Positions 48,105 through 60,970 of a stretch of DNA of 64,000 bases are shown here, one piece after another (the first letter of the stretch is position 1; the number at the start of each line of letters is the position of its first letter). The notes below the pieces were generated by a model, which saw only the letters and a program-made list of their open reading frames with translations, was not told the origin of the DNA and did not search any database. A program made the position numbers and the translations under genes. This DNA is from Cruorifilaria tuberocauda (Eukaryota > Nematoda > Chromadorea > Rhabditida > Onchocercidae): positions 124,001 through 188,000 of the forward strand of contig JABVXU010000061.1 in the NCBI GenBank assembly GCA_013365365.1, written 5' to 3'.

Positions 48105-50176
48105 TTTGCGTGTAATTTCTTTCTTATGATTTTCATGTATAATTCATTAAATTTTTTGTGAATTTCCTTTTTTGAATGATGTAGGGAGACAAAAAGTTTA
48201 CTTACAGTTCGCTATTATCCATCATCAGATCACTGCCTTATACGTTAAATATGTTTGCACTGAATAATGAAACATTCAACGCAACACATATTTGTTCATA
48301 AAAATTGTTTTTTCATTTAAATTTGTCAGGATCTGTTAGTGTAGTTCTGATTCCTCTAATATTTATTCTTTTCGATATTTAATGATATCTTTATACGACC
48401 AGTCATTTAATACAGTAAATAAATTATTATAAATATAAACAATGCAAATAAATTTTTCGATCAACGTAGTGTGTTTTTCCTATTCTAATTCCGATATAAA
48501 AATTTGATCTGTTTAATATTAACAAACTTTTAGTTTGTGTATTTTTGCATTCATGTATCGCTATCCATACAGAAGGAGTATTAGATGTGATTATCAAGAA
48601 GTGTCCTGTTCTACCGAGTGACTCAACAATCGGTGATCAACGCTTAGCGAATGATCAATAAGAAAGATTGGGAATGATTTTTATAGCTACATGATTTTTG
48701 ATTTATAGTATTCATAAACATTGAAGGAAACGGATCTCATCATATCAGTTAGATGAGAATATTTACTGTAACAAGGCTTTTTGAAATATATTGCAAAACT
48801 AATTTGTAGTAAACTTAGGATGTATTTACTAAAATGAATAAGGTAATGAAGAAAAGAAGAGTGAATATTTACTTATTTCTTTAATGATAGATTAATTTTA
48901 TGACTGCCATTCTGGTTTTACAATTTTATATAAGCATATTCTAATTCAGTTTAATTTCACTATACTGAAGTCATTCCCATTTATATTATTTTTTCCTCTC
49001 CGATATAGTTCATTTTTAATCTGAACTTCAAATATTTTCCTATACTAATTCATGTTATTCACAGCCAGTAAATTGTAGTGCTATTATTAGGTATATTTCT
49101 CATCTAATTTTCCAAATCTGAATCCAAATTTTTTCAATTGTCGGAAAAGTTTGAGGGAGTTGGATTTAATCTGGACATGCGCAGCTCAATCCAATCGTTC
49201 AAAGAACGTTTTATTTTTGACGCGAAGATTATAAAGTACAACGAATAATACGTTATAGTAACAATTAACTCAAACGATAGGAAATGCGTTATGGCAGGAT
49301 CGCTTAGTTGGTCCCAGAACTCAGTAATAATCGATTGGGGAAAACTTGATAATTTGAGGATATGAGGGTATCGAAATTGGGTCAATTTCCCAGTGAGGAG
49401 GTTCGCTCAGGAAGAATGAATGAAGACGAGTGAATGAAGAATAATAAAAACAACAACCTTCTCCTAACCAATTCTACCGGTATTTATACTATTTGGATGG
49501 AGCGGGAAGGAACAAAATTCGAGAATGTTCCATACATTTCCAAAACGTTAATGTAAATAGTGTAAGCAATTAGCGCCAAAAAGGTGACGAAATGATAATA
49601 GATCGTATAGAAGAAGCATGAGATCTATTTAAATTGACCGACTTAGACAAAGATTTCCCAACTATAATCTACAGAATTATTTGTGATTTCGGGTTTTATC
49701 GACATCAGTATAAAATCAGATAGCATTATTTTTCTATTGATTTTTCAAATTGGAGCGAATACACAACATTTATAAGTATAGAATATTTTATAGACATTAT
49801 ATATGGATTTATAATATGCTAGTTAACGCACACTGTTGTCCCGCTAACAAGCAGGAGTTTTCAAAATTTAACTTCAAGCCACGGTAGCCAGAACTCTGGG
49901 CGAAAATTCAATTACCTGAAACTTCGGTGATCAAACCGCTGGAGGAGTTTTCGGCATCGTGTTATGTTTGCATTTAACAGTAAAACAAAGATATACACCT
50001 GTTCACACCTTTCTGTTGAAGTATCTGATAATTTATAATTTAAAGTCCACTCGCAGAAAATATTACATTTAACTGATACTTTCCACTTTTATTAAAGTGT
50101 CTACTTTTAAAAGGTAGAAAAACGGGATGAATCAATCGCTAACACTGGAAAGTTCTATAAGCATTCGAAATTATCA
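48105..50176. other. Intergenic; possible old transposon or LTR-like remnant at 49.1-50.0 kb
   Basis: The first kilobase is AT-rich 3' flank of VPS52. From about 49140 to 49960 base composition becomes more balanced, with ATGCGCA (49178-49184), a TATAAA-like element (49230-49235) and one 83-codon minus-strand open frame (49134-49385) that matches nothing I know. No terminal repeats could be paired, so an element is only suspected. Confidence 0.35.
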
Positions 50177-51762
50177 CTAAGAAATGATCCTAGCAAATAA
50201 AACTTTCATTACAAGTATCTTTAAGAAGAAATTTACCCCTTGTTTAATTTTCCTCACTGATTGCTTTCGTCGCTCTTCATCTTCCTTTTCAAGTTGCTTC
50301 TTACGTTGCTTCACTCGACGTTCGCTATCTTCTCGAAATCTGCACATTTTACAAATTACTCCTTTAAGTAATATCGCTTAACTTAAACACAATAACTCTT
50401 CTCTTTCAACTTTTTTAATTTAATTGTAAAACAATAATGCGTTCATTTATTACTTTCGTGTCTTCTCGCTAATTTCCTCCAACATTTTTCTTTTCCTACA
50501 AATCGCATTAGCTGTTCGTTTGACACAAGAATTATGCACACCTTGCGCTATCTATAATTAGAAAAATATTTGTAATTAGTAGAAAAAAAGATATACTTTA
50601 GGCATCAAATTGAAGTTAGTTGAATAATTGAAAGTTGAATAATTAAAAGAATAATTGAAATTAGTTAAAAAAAATAATAGCATAAGATGAATCATTTACA
50701 TATATTAATAATCAATCGAATTGAGTAATAATGAATATGAAAAATAAGAATGATAACTAATATCAATTTCGTCATCAAACTTTTATAAATTAATGAGTAC
50801 CATGGTTGATAGAAGTGATTGATTATTGTAATCATCATTGGATGGTGATAAATTCATCCTTCGATTTCGTGATGAATTCGCATGAAACTGTAAGCTGTAA
50901 TAATAATTAATAGAATGATTTTATTTTTGTAATTAAATTATTCAAATAAAATTTTAATCTAATCCTTTTTTTGTTGACTTAATATTTGTGGTTAAAGAGC
51001 TTATTGTAAAATAAATTATTGACAATAGAGATTATCGGATAAATATATCATCCAGTGGATTATTTAGGAAGATATCTTATATTATACTTTTGTTTGGTCG
51101 CTTTATTAATCGCATGGCATTCTTCAGTTGCACCGGTTATTTCAAGAAGATTTATGAAATCATCTGGCCATAGATTTATTTTCCTTGTTCGTATTCGTTC
51201 TGGCATAAATCCACTGTAATTTAACTTTGATAAACTAATATAATAAATTTAAAATTAATCCAATAAACATCAAATCCGATAAATTGATCATATCGTAACA
51301 ATTACAGTATTATTTGATTGATTACATAAAGTAAGCGATTAAATGAAGTGTGAATAACATAAACATATGGTAATTTGAAATTTGATATCTCATATCACTG
51401 ATTTCTTCCCAAATTATTCCTGATATTCCTCAAATTTCTCCTTCGTCATTCTATTTGATAGCTAATAGAATGAATATGGAAAATGATAATAATAATTATT
51501 TTTATAATAAATAATTAATCAGTACTATTTGTTTAAAATAAAATATAACATTTCATTCTTACTGATCTCTTAAAATTTTCATCGCTTTTTTTTCTTCATC
51601 AAGAATCCACCGTTGATATTCTGTTGTTCGTCGATTAAGTTCAGGAATAATCTCGCGATACAGTACCTGATTTGTTAGTTTTTCAAAGATTTGACGTAAA
51701 TCTGATGGAATTTTTACGTCAATCTTATCTATTACTTGGCCATTTATTAGACGCTTGGCCAT
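50177..51762 (-). CDS. Unrecognised protein with charged helical C-terminus
   Basis: Five minus-strand exons join with correct phases: 51563-51762, 51088-51213, 50801-50894, 50454-50551 and 50237-50339. The protein starts MAKRLINGQVIDKIDVKIPS and has LNRRTTEYQRWILDEEKKAM, PERIRTRKINLWPDDFINLL, a Ser/Asn-rich linker, and then a Lys/Arg/Glu-rich helix (KMLEEISEKTRKFREDSER, KQRKKQLEKEDEERRKQSV). If the last exon reads through its GTAAAT donor, a stop follows at 50177 (total about 227 aa); otherwise further exons lie below 50177 and were not found. The strong exon structure argues for a real gene. I do not recognise the family; the basic/acidic helix suggests a coiled coil or RNA/chromatin contact. 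Confidence 0.6.
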
Positions 51763-52397
51763 TACACAAATTATAAATGAACAGCTGTTCGGATGAATAC
51801 AATACAATAAACACATCGAATATTTTGATATCGTTATATAGAGCTTGAAAAATTTGCATTCTTTAAGAGAAAATAAAAAGAAAATTTTTGCAATTGTAAA
51901 TGAGGGAATAGTTGCTTCTAATAAAAATGAATTATGAATTAAATATATCCGTATATTAGACAGGTTATCATTTGAAATTTTAAGTTTTAATATGATAATT
52001 GATGTGTCAATTAAATAATATCAAAATGTCAGATTCGCTACATATGCTTTCATTCATTATCTAAAAAATTTCAGAAAAAAAAGAATTCATGAATTAAAAA
52101 AAAGTATTCATGAAGCTAATAATATATTAGTATATTCTTAGCTAATACGATATTTAATTTTATAAGTGTTAGTCAAGTAAGCAATTTTTTTTTCAGGTAA
52201 TCAATTTATTTCGACCATCTAAAAATTAAATTAAATAAATCTTTATTAGTAATAATCAATGCTAAATTATAGAGTAAATCAATGAAAAAATGAATTACAA
52301 TGGTAATAACAGTATTAATTGTTTGGAAGATTAACGATATTTTATTTCTTTTTAGCAAATTACTATATTTCAGTGTTGTTTAATAGTATTAAAAATA

Positions 52398-52871
52398 TTA
52401 AATAATACAAGGTTCAAGGATTGCTCCAGGTAAATTCTTCATTGTAACATTGATAATTGTTGTATTAACTGATAGTACGATTAATTGTTGATCAGCACCT
52501 GGAATACATCCATGCCGGACATAAGAGTTTTCATCGATCGTTTGAATTTCTTCAATTAATTCATTCGTGCAATCACATGCCATAAGTTCATATACTAATT
52601 GGCAATTTGAGAACGGTAGCTCACGTTGACGTTTCATAATTCGATTTCTACCGGTACATTCATCATCCCAAGCACTCCAGGATACTTGCTTACAATTTGT
52701 AACATTTAACAAATGCTTCATTAGATTAATATAGTGAACATGAGTGCCGCTTATATTTTGAAGCTTATTCTTGATATCAGATAATCGACGATAAGGCACG
52801 TAGCAAAATAGAATAGAACCAGTAATCATGAAAACCAATCCAATGCAACGTAAAACAAAGAATAAATTCAT
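52398..52871 (-). CDS. Small secreted or membrane-anchored Cys protein, TSP1-like motif
   Basis: A single uninterrupted frame on the minus strand. From ATG 52871 it encodes 157 aa: a hydrophobic leader or anchor (FFVLRCIGLVFMITGSILFC), a polar stretch with N-glycosylation sites, then VSWSAWDDECTGRNRIMKRQ followed by further cysteines (SNCQLVYELMACDC), reminiscent of a thrombospondin type-1 repeat (WxxW...C...R). The frame stays open upstream to about 53042, past an acceptor-like CTATAG, so the coding part could begin earlier (NGYDIPPHDKCSVYDLYNFS). The stop is TAA at 52398. It lies 636 bp upstream of, and in the same direction as, the helical-tail gene. Family not recognised. Confidence 0.55.
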   Translation of the reverse strand: MNLFFVLRCIGLVFMITGSILFCYVPYRRLSDIKNKLQNISGTHVHYINLMKHLLNVTNCKQVSWSAWDDECTGRNRIMKRQRELPFSNCQLVYELMACDCTNELIEEIQTIDENSYVRHGCIPGADQQLIVLSVNTTIINVTMKNLPGAILEPCII

Positions 52872-54282
52872 CGAAGTGAAGCGGTTGTTTATTAGAATGA
52901 CATGGAGTGAAGCATCGAAATCCTTTTTCAATACGAAAAATTTGTATATTCCTACAGAAAAATTGTAAAGGTCATATACACTGCACTTATCATGTGGGGG
53001 TATGTCATAGCCATTTATAAGAGAATATCCTATAGAAACCAAGTCGATTCGACTGATTGAAAGAAAACATTCAAGAAAAAGAAAAACTTGTCTTCAGAAA
53101 TTTGATTGATGTTTTGTTGCTTGTTATGCTTCTTCTTTACAAAAATAGAAAATTTATTTACATCAGTTACTTTAATTTAGTTGATTCAATGAATTGATAA
53201 AATTGCCGCTTAGATCAGAGAAAGATCATAGGTCTGAAATCTGATGGAATAAAAAGAATAACACATAAACATGTCTTCCTAAACAGGCCTTATTCTCAAA
53301 CCACCGAAAGACGTACACTTTACTTTGAAACAATATAATCAATGATGACAATGAATGATTACTTATAAACAGTACATTGTCAACATACTCAAATTGTGGG
53401 CAAATGGAGAGCTAAAAAAAATGAAAATAATAAAACAAGAAATTCCACAAAGGGATACAAAAATGATCGCAAAGACCATAGTAAAGAATTTAAGGCCAAT
53501 AAAATAAAGCAATACCGACCAGTAAGCGTCATTTTTTATTACTACTATAGCTTGACCGAGACCTTTTGAGAATTAATCAAGTACAAAAGTGTAATAACTA
53601 AGAAATCCCAGTTTAAATGATGTAGCAAGTAAAAATGATCAAACCTAAATTGAATAAGTGCACTTTTAAGTGATTTATAATTTATCTGCCACTTCATATC
53701 GCTCTTTTTCTAAATGGAACTGTCAGTTAATCTATTGACAGTTATAATGATAAACGACAGAAACTATGAGTGACATATGAGAACTACGGACGATATTTCT
53801 ACCATTTTTAAATTTAAAAGCTCTCAGGAAAATACGAGTCACTATAAAGAGAAAATGCAAGGAAGTAATATTGATTAATGTTCAGAGAAATTACGGTGTT
53901 GCTTAAATCAACAATTAAATTTCTTTATAAAAAATGTATGAAAAATATATGTTTAAAAAAAAAGGATAAAATGGCCGCACATCTCATTAAAATAGTTTGG
54001 AAAATCCTTAACGAATTTCAAAACATTGAAATCTGAAGTAAAGAAGAGTTTGCTTACCTATGTTTACATCTATACCTGAATAGAAAATCCCTTACAAAAC
54101 TATATACATATTGAATGCCATGCTGATGATGTTTATTATTGATTCGGGTTGATTTTACTGTTGTTTTACGATAAATGATAATATATTGAAAACTGAAGTA
54201 AATGGAGCAGGTAATCGTCCTAATAAGAAATTTCATTAATTGTGACAGATTGAGACACAACTGTAATGCTACCATCTCATAT
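52872..54282. other. Intergenic, AT-rich
   Basis: Apart from the possible 5' extension of the preceding small gene (to 53042), no supported feature. It contains the FAF1 3' flank. Confidence 0.5.
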
Positions 54283-57200
54283 TCACTTTTCGTCCACAGT
54301 GATCTGTTCGCGCACCGGCCATTTAATATCTGCTAATGAGCGGTTGAGATCATATGATTCTACCTGCAAATGACACATTCATTATGTAAATGAATTTATA
54401 TGGTCGTCCCTAGATAATTTGCCGTTCAGGAAAATAAAAAGACAAGAAAGCAGACTAAACAAAAAGTACAGAAAAGGATTAAGTTGAAAAATGAGGAAAT
54501 ACAAAATGTTGCTCGCTTGTTCTTAGCTTCAATTAGAAAGTAAGATAAGGAAAACTTCTATCAACGTACTACATTTTTCATTGGCAAATCTGAGGTCCAA
54601 ATTCGATGTGTATCCAAACTGTACCCTTTTGATTCAACAAAAATTGTGATGTTACGAAGCGGCTCACTCATGCGAAATCTGAAATAAAATTCGTTAAATA
54701 TTGTGTTACACACGACTAAAGATTGGATTTGCATCCGAAACTGACTATAAAGAGATGGTAAGATTACAAGACATGTTCTTACTGCATTCCTCTTTTTCTC
54801 TTCGAAGCTTGTCTTTCGAGACATGCAATATGTTGTTTAAGTATATAGTAAATATAAAACCCAATACATTGCTCGGTAAAACAAAGGAACTATAAAGAAA
54901 TGTTTACCTGCGCAATTCCATTTTTCCGTCCGGAAAACGAACTCGTACTATTGCAATATCCGTTTCATTTGCAGCTGGTTCCATTGGCAAACTTGCTGCT
55001 AATTCCTGTAAACGCTTTGTTTTGTCTTGTTCTTCTTTTGCTCGACGTTCTTCTTCAGCCCTGAAATTTACAGCTATTCCAGTGTAACGTTAATGTTACA
55101 TACTAATTTGATAAACATTAATATTTTTATTTTAATGCCTTTGTTAAAGAAAATGAAATGACTCACTTCTGTTCATTCTTTTCACGTTCAAGTCTTTCCT
55201 GACGAGCTCTATCCTGTGCTAGTGATTGTTCGTACTCTCTTGCTTGCTCTTCTCGGATTTTTTCCCTTGAAACAGAAGTCACATCATGAAACACCAAATG
55301 ATAATATTATTACGAGAATCTATATCGTACCATTTTGTTTCATTTGCAGAATATACAGGAAGCATTATGTACATGAGTGTTGAAATACAGCAAAAATTAA
55401 TGCTTCACCTTTCAATGCGTTCTCTTTCCTCGGCAGCTTCGGCATTCTTGATACGCTGATAATCCTCTAATCCTTCCATTAATTTATTGATTACTTGCTG
55501 CGTTCCGTCACATCCTAATAATAAATATATCTTCATACTCCATAATTCAAATTTTCAAAGATTTAGATGATTGAGGGACACATATAAACTATCCGATGTT
55601 TGAAATATGTGACTTACCCCAAGCAACAGTTACTGGCAAAATGACACCTTTTTCCTTGATAATAATCACTAGCAAAGGAAAACGTTCATCGGGAAATCTG
55701 AATAAAAGACTTCATTTTATAACTATTTTAAATATTCATCCAAGTTCAGTAGTAAAAGTAATACATGATATCGAGATGTTCTAGATTTACTTTGCATCAT
55801 TTAAGATTATAGCCACGCAAATGAATGGCACCAAAAGTTGTAATTATTATGTTGATAGACTTATACACAAAGTAGAAATGTGTATGATGTAACGAAATAA
55901 AAATATACTTCTCTAGTGTATGCCTTATATCGCGGACGTTCAACATATCGATCCATTCGTATAATTTAAGCCTATTCTCTTTTTGCGTAACATCCCACGG
56001 CCATGTTATAAACTGTCCTTTTAGAAGCGATGAAACCAATCCTGAACAAAGTACCTGAAAATAAGGATGTCTGAAACCTCAAACATTACACAGATAAAAC
56101 AAATCAGTGAAACAATTTTTCAATATCATATTACACAATCACTACTCATAAATTTATGTTACATAAAATGGATTCAAAAAGAAATATGAAAATGAGCAAA
56201 AAATAAGAAAAAAAATATAATATACGTGAATTGAACAAAATGAAATAATGACATTTTTCGCAAAAATGTTGCATGCAACGGAACGATCATTATGCAAATA
56301 GACGGCAAGTGGTCGACGTTCTGCAACTGGCCGCCCTGGTGCCTCCAGTGCCTCACGTAAAGCATCTTGCAAAGGACCAAAATAGAAAGGAGGGTGATTT
56401 CCACCATACCTGTAAACGAAATTACCAAATATAAGTTCAAATCACAAAAATTACTGTATTAAATTGTTATAGTACTTTATATTTATTTTTAATTTTTCAC
56501 AACCACTGATTACCTCGCATTCTGCACTCTTTATTTATCGCCATATTATGTTTCAAGCATATACTAGACTTTGATAAGCCCAAAAAATGAATTGAAAAAT
56601 TTTTTTGAATATAGCTAATCAGCTGGTGATCTCCTGCATGTGATCTAATCCAATCATAAAAAAGAATTATAGACAAGGAAAGTTTAACTTTATCCATTGA
56701 TTGTCAAATAAATAAAACCTACATCTAAATTAACAGCAAAACGAATTATAAAGCTGGGGCCAAAAAGAATAAAAACTCACCTAGCCTCAAAAACAGTTAC
56801 AAAGTTATGTAATGCCTCATCGACGGATGTGAAATCAGAAGGCACTAACGGCACGCGATCATCATGAAACAACGGTCTCTAAATGGTTTTACATTTGCTT
56901 TATGAATACGGGAATTTAAACACTCTAGTAAACTTTAACAATTGGTTTTAATTATGCAAAGCTAGAATTCTTAAGACTTGACGAAATGCTGTCAAGCTTT
57001 GATGTTGCTGTTTCTATCTTCTTATTTTCTTTAAATGAATAGTTGATGCCGACAAACAAATATCACTAAAAGTATTCATTGTTCGTCGTTTAAGCGTTGG
57101 TGCAATACAATCAAATTGATATCATAATTTTTACAAAGAAGAAGCTAATAAATTAACCAAATTTACCTCATCTTCTTCATTCAACTGTTCAAAGGGAGCA

Positions 57201-58411
57201 GCATCCTGATAAGCATCATCATCATTATTACCGTCGTTTTCCGTAGAATCACTATTCTCTGCATCAATAAGAAAACTACGTCTAGCAGAAGGAAGAGGAA
57301 TATCATGCTGCAATTCTTCATTTAGATCTGAATGTGGTCGTGTAATGCGAGAACTTGAACCACTACCCGAAGATGATGCTGTTACCAAGAGTTGACGTGG
57401 CGAGGATTCCGTGATTTTTGAACCTGCAATCTTCATGGAAATGAATACTTCTAAATAATCTTTCAGTCGCTTACTTTTTCACTTTATGATCTAAACTAAG
57501 CACATTAGCTGAGAAAAAGATGAACGGTGAAGTAGTTTTCGCTACCCAAATCGTGCAGTTCCTCATTATATTGTATTTTCTTTGTGAGCATGATTATCAA
57601 TTATTCTTGAATCTTCGATAGACTATGCAATCAACAGAGATTTTAGCACTGGTACCGAAAGTATAATATTGCAAATTTAGTCTCTGTGTCATTTTATAAA
57701 GAACAAAACCATTATCATAGGAAGAGCTCTGATTGCTATTTGATTCTTCCAATGAACCGCCAGCTATCAAACGCCCAAAAGTAAAATCAGGATCTTCACC
57801 CTCATTCTCCACTGAATTGTTCCTTGATCTGTAAAGTTACAAAGTTTTATGGTGAACTCTTAGCAGAAAAAAACTTTTTTCAATTTATAATGTCTGAACG
57901 GTAGCATATATTACTGTCAAAATAAGGGACCGAACTTCAAAAAGTGTTATGATAATGCAATTAGTGAACTATGACTGGCATTTAACTGAAGTCTTTTATG
58001 AGATAAATCCCAAAGTACCAATATCAATAGGTAACCTAACCGATTTTCAAACTCTCTGAGTGCTCTTCGATGTATGCCTTCATCGTGTTCTATTAAGAGC
58101 GAATCATCAACCTCCATCGGACCTATATCATCACTATCATTATATAGTTGCGCTTCAATAGCCCTTGGCAAATCCCAATTCAATGATGCTAATGTTGCCA
58201 ATGCCATCTGTTCATCCTGGATATTTGTCACTTCCTGAAATAGATATTTTAATTCAACATTCCCTAAAATGGATTTAAGTAGTAAATAGTATAATAGAAC
58301 AAGTAATATAGTAGTGTAATACTTTGACAAGTCGAAAAATTATCAGAAATAAACCTGGAATTGACGCAGCATATTAGCCTGGTCACCAGTAAGTACATCA
58401 AAATCGCCCAT
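54283..58411 (-). CDS. ubxn-3: FAF1 (UBA-UAS-UBX protein), p97/CDC-48 adaptor
   Basis: Thirteen minus-strand exons: 58355-58411, 58041-58234, 57710-57828, 57167-57423, 56781-56878, 56253-56409, 55909-56054, 55618-55697, 55409-55514, 55167-55265, 54908-55060, 54573-54678, 54283-54363; 550 aa. FAF1 binds ubiquitinated clients through its UBA domain and p97/CDC-48 through UBX; the C. elegans orthologue UBXN-3 helps unload the replicative helicase. Seen: UBA (NMLRQFQEVTNIQDEQMALA, residues about 13-50), an acidic/Ser-rich linker, UAS domain (YGGNHPPFYFGPLQDAL, LAVYLHNDRSVACNIFAKNV, FITWPWDVT, FPLLVII), a long charged helix (about 390-460), and UBX (VRVRFPDGKMELRRF, LPMKNVESYDLNRSL). FITWPWDVT favours FAF1 over FAF2. 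The two ubiquitin-like domains of human FAF1 are not evident in the linker. Confidence 0.93.
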
Positions 58412-59112
58412 CACTCCCTCAAAAATGCAGTAAAAAATAACGAAAAAAGCCGGTAAGTAGCAAAATTAATAACAAACAAGTGGACATGAAATGGCTAATT
58501 CAAATATAAGGTTGTCAAATATATGCAAATTTTAGCACTAAATGAAATCAAAAAACTAACAGTTTCTACCAATGGATACCGAAATAAAACATAAAAGGTG
58601 AATACATATACTTCCCAGATAAGCCGGCTGACAATTATAAAAATACTAAGAAGTATTTTAAGAAATGCGATACTATATCAAATTCGAACCTAAGTGAAAC
58701 AGAATAACGGGACGATTTCTAAATAGTACGATACAAATGAATGTAAAATCGATAGACCAACTTAAAGACTAATGTTGTCCTATGAACTCCTGGTTGATTA
58801 CAATAACCTAAAAATGACAGGTAATACCATCCAATGATATTACTCTATAAATTAAAATAAAATGCACACAAATATCACTTATTTTGACAATAATTTCCAA
58901 AAAATAGAAGAATAAAATAATATAAAATCATGCAAAAAAATTCAAAAATGAAATAATGGAATAAAGAAAAAACTAGAAGGAATAGGAAGAGAAAACATCT
59001 TTCCAAACTGACAATAAAAAGTGAATCCAAGCAAGGTCAAAGTTCAGAGAACCACATCAATCGATTCGACCCTCCCTCCGGCAGAGAGGCACAAGAACGT
59101 ATCCATACTCAC

Positions 59113-59171
59113 GCAGCTCCACGGTTATAGGGCATTGTGAAAATCGGTATCTCGTTGGTATCTTGTTCCAT
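59113..59171 (-). other. Orphan first-exon-like ORF upstream of FAF1
   Basis: Minus strand: ATG then MEQDTNEIPIFTMPYNRGA, ending GCTGC|GTGAGTATG, a near-perfect donor at phase 2. It does not join in frame to the FAF1 exons I could test, because splicing to acceptors near the FAF1 ATG gives stops. It may be an alternative or separate gene's first exon. Confidence 0.3.
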
Positions 59172-59693
59172 GCATATCGCCTGATCACATACAATGAATC
59201 TTCCTCCAGATACTCATATATAAACTCCGGATTATTCCGGAAAAGCAGTGATTTTTGAGTGTGATTTCATGCTCAAACATCATTATATTTCCTGGGTTTT
59301 TTTTGGATCGAAAAAGCTCACTCAATCTGATTAAGTATTAACGTATTCGGAAAATTGTACCATACTTGATCCAGTCTAAATTTTTCTCTCCTGAAAGTTG
59401 TACTAATAACAGCTTGATTTTAGATGCAATCAACTATTCTATTTACAAATTATCATACTACAAAAATGATATGGCAAGATGTTAATTGGAATTCAAGCCA
59501 TAAAATCAGATTTATATGAAAGAATCTTTTTTTGACATTGACAGGTATATCCATACAGCTGTGAACTTCAGAAAAAACTAATTTATGCGATACAATCCCA
59601 CTGATCGTAAGTATTAAATAATTAACCATGTTTTGGATATGATCAAAATTTTCTGGCTGAATATCCTAATCAAAATGATTTTCATTACGATAG

Positions 59694-59761
59694 ATATTTT
59701 GTGACCAGAACATCTAGGTATTTTGTGACCAGAACATCCAGGTATTTTGACCGGAATATTC
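59694..59761. repeat. 24-bp tandem repeat, about 2.8 copies
   Basis: Unit GTATTTTGTGACCAGAACAT plus CYAG: copies at 59694-59717, 59718-59741 and a degraded third from 59742 (GTATTTTGACCGGAATATTC). Confidence 0.85.
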
Positions 59762-60887
59762 TTCAGTTTTATCATCTATATCTATTAACATAATGCATGA
59801 AAGGAAACTGAATGGATATTCAGTTACATTAACAAATACTATCAAGTAGTGATATTAGAAACAAGAAAAAGATTCAAATGATTCGAATGATTCAAACCTT
59901 AGATTACTTAATCATCGTAGATGAATGGCTCTCGGTAAATGGTACTAACAATTTTTCTGTTTTATTTCATGCGATATTTCACGCGATCAAAGTTCATTGA
60001 ATCGAGTCAGTTTGTTTTCCGAGATACTTATTTGAATGAACAACAAAAACATATAATAAGATAAACGAAATTCCAATATATTTTCCTTTCATTTTTCCGA
60101 TTTCACCATATATTAGTAAGACTGTATAAGTCTTCTGCTTATTCTTACATTAACAGATGAAATTTTATAAGTTGACATACAAATAACCTAACCCCAAGAT
60201 AACAGCACGTTCATCCGCTAAAATGAAAGTGGTTAGATCGATGTTTTATAGTTACAGTTTGATAGAAATATAATTAATATATTTTTATATTAATTATCTA
60301 TGATTTTGAATAAAATTTTACAACGTGAACTATATGTGAGTACAAGTAAGCGTGAATAGTAGGCGTGAGAAATGAAAATGCCACTTGGGATTTAGATTTT
60401 CATATTCGCTTATTACAGATTGCTTTCAAGCACACTGGAAATTATTGGAAAGGTTCTAACAAAGAGTAGCTGGGTTGATTCAATGTTTGGCTGATCAAAG
60501 TAATTATTTGGGTCATCAATTAATCTTCAATTTTTGGTTTTTCCTGATTTTTTACAGCAGTAAATTTGAATTCAGTCGCAGAAAGCATTGCTGCTGCTAT
60601 TATTCTATTATAGTTATTTGTTCATATATTATTGTTTTTTTTATATTTAACTAAGCCTACTTTGTTAAAATTTTAGTTCATTATAGTGAAGTGCGCTATT
60701 TTGAAACATTGCTTTCTGGAAACTGTTTGTGGTCACCTTTTTGTCATTATTTGTGGAAAATTTTTATCATTATTATATTTGATTGGAAGTGTTAAATGTT
60801 ACAGGTCTATTACACATTTGATTCTATAGTCATTGGAAAGTCTCATTTTATCTCAGCTATCTTTCATACTTTACTGCTATCACTAAC

Positions 60888-60899
60888 TTATTGTTTTAG
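60888..60899 (+). promoter_or_regulatory. Probable SL trans-splice acceptor of RCC1
   Basis: TTATTGTTTTAG ends at 60899, 71 nt upstream of the ATG at 60971. A short upstream ATG frame (ATGTACACG..., stop after six codons) lies in the resulting 5' UTR. Confidence 0.5.
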
Positions 60900-60970
60900 A
60901 ACGTTTTTCTCGTACATCTCCATGTACACGATCTCATGATTGTCTGAATTTTACAAAAGCGTTAATAAGA

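Larger units (their letters stand above)
58412..60970. other. Divergent intergenic region between FAF1 and RCC1
   Basis: About 2.5 kb. Contains a GC-richer patch at 59057-59230 with an orphan first-exon-like ORF on the minus strand, a 24-bp tandem repeat at 59694-59761, and otherwise AT-rich sequence including the RCC1 outron. Confidence 0.55.

Noticed and set aside
49134..49385. 83-codon minus-strand frame considered as the last exon of the 50.2-51.8 kb gene
   Set aside because: No acceptor in the required phase was identified and its composition differs from that protein; kept only as part of a possible element.
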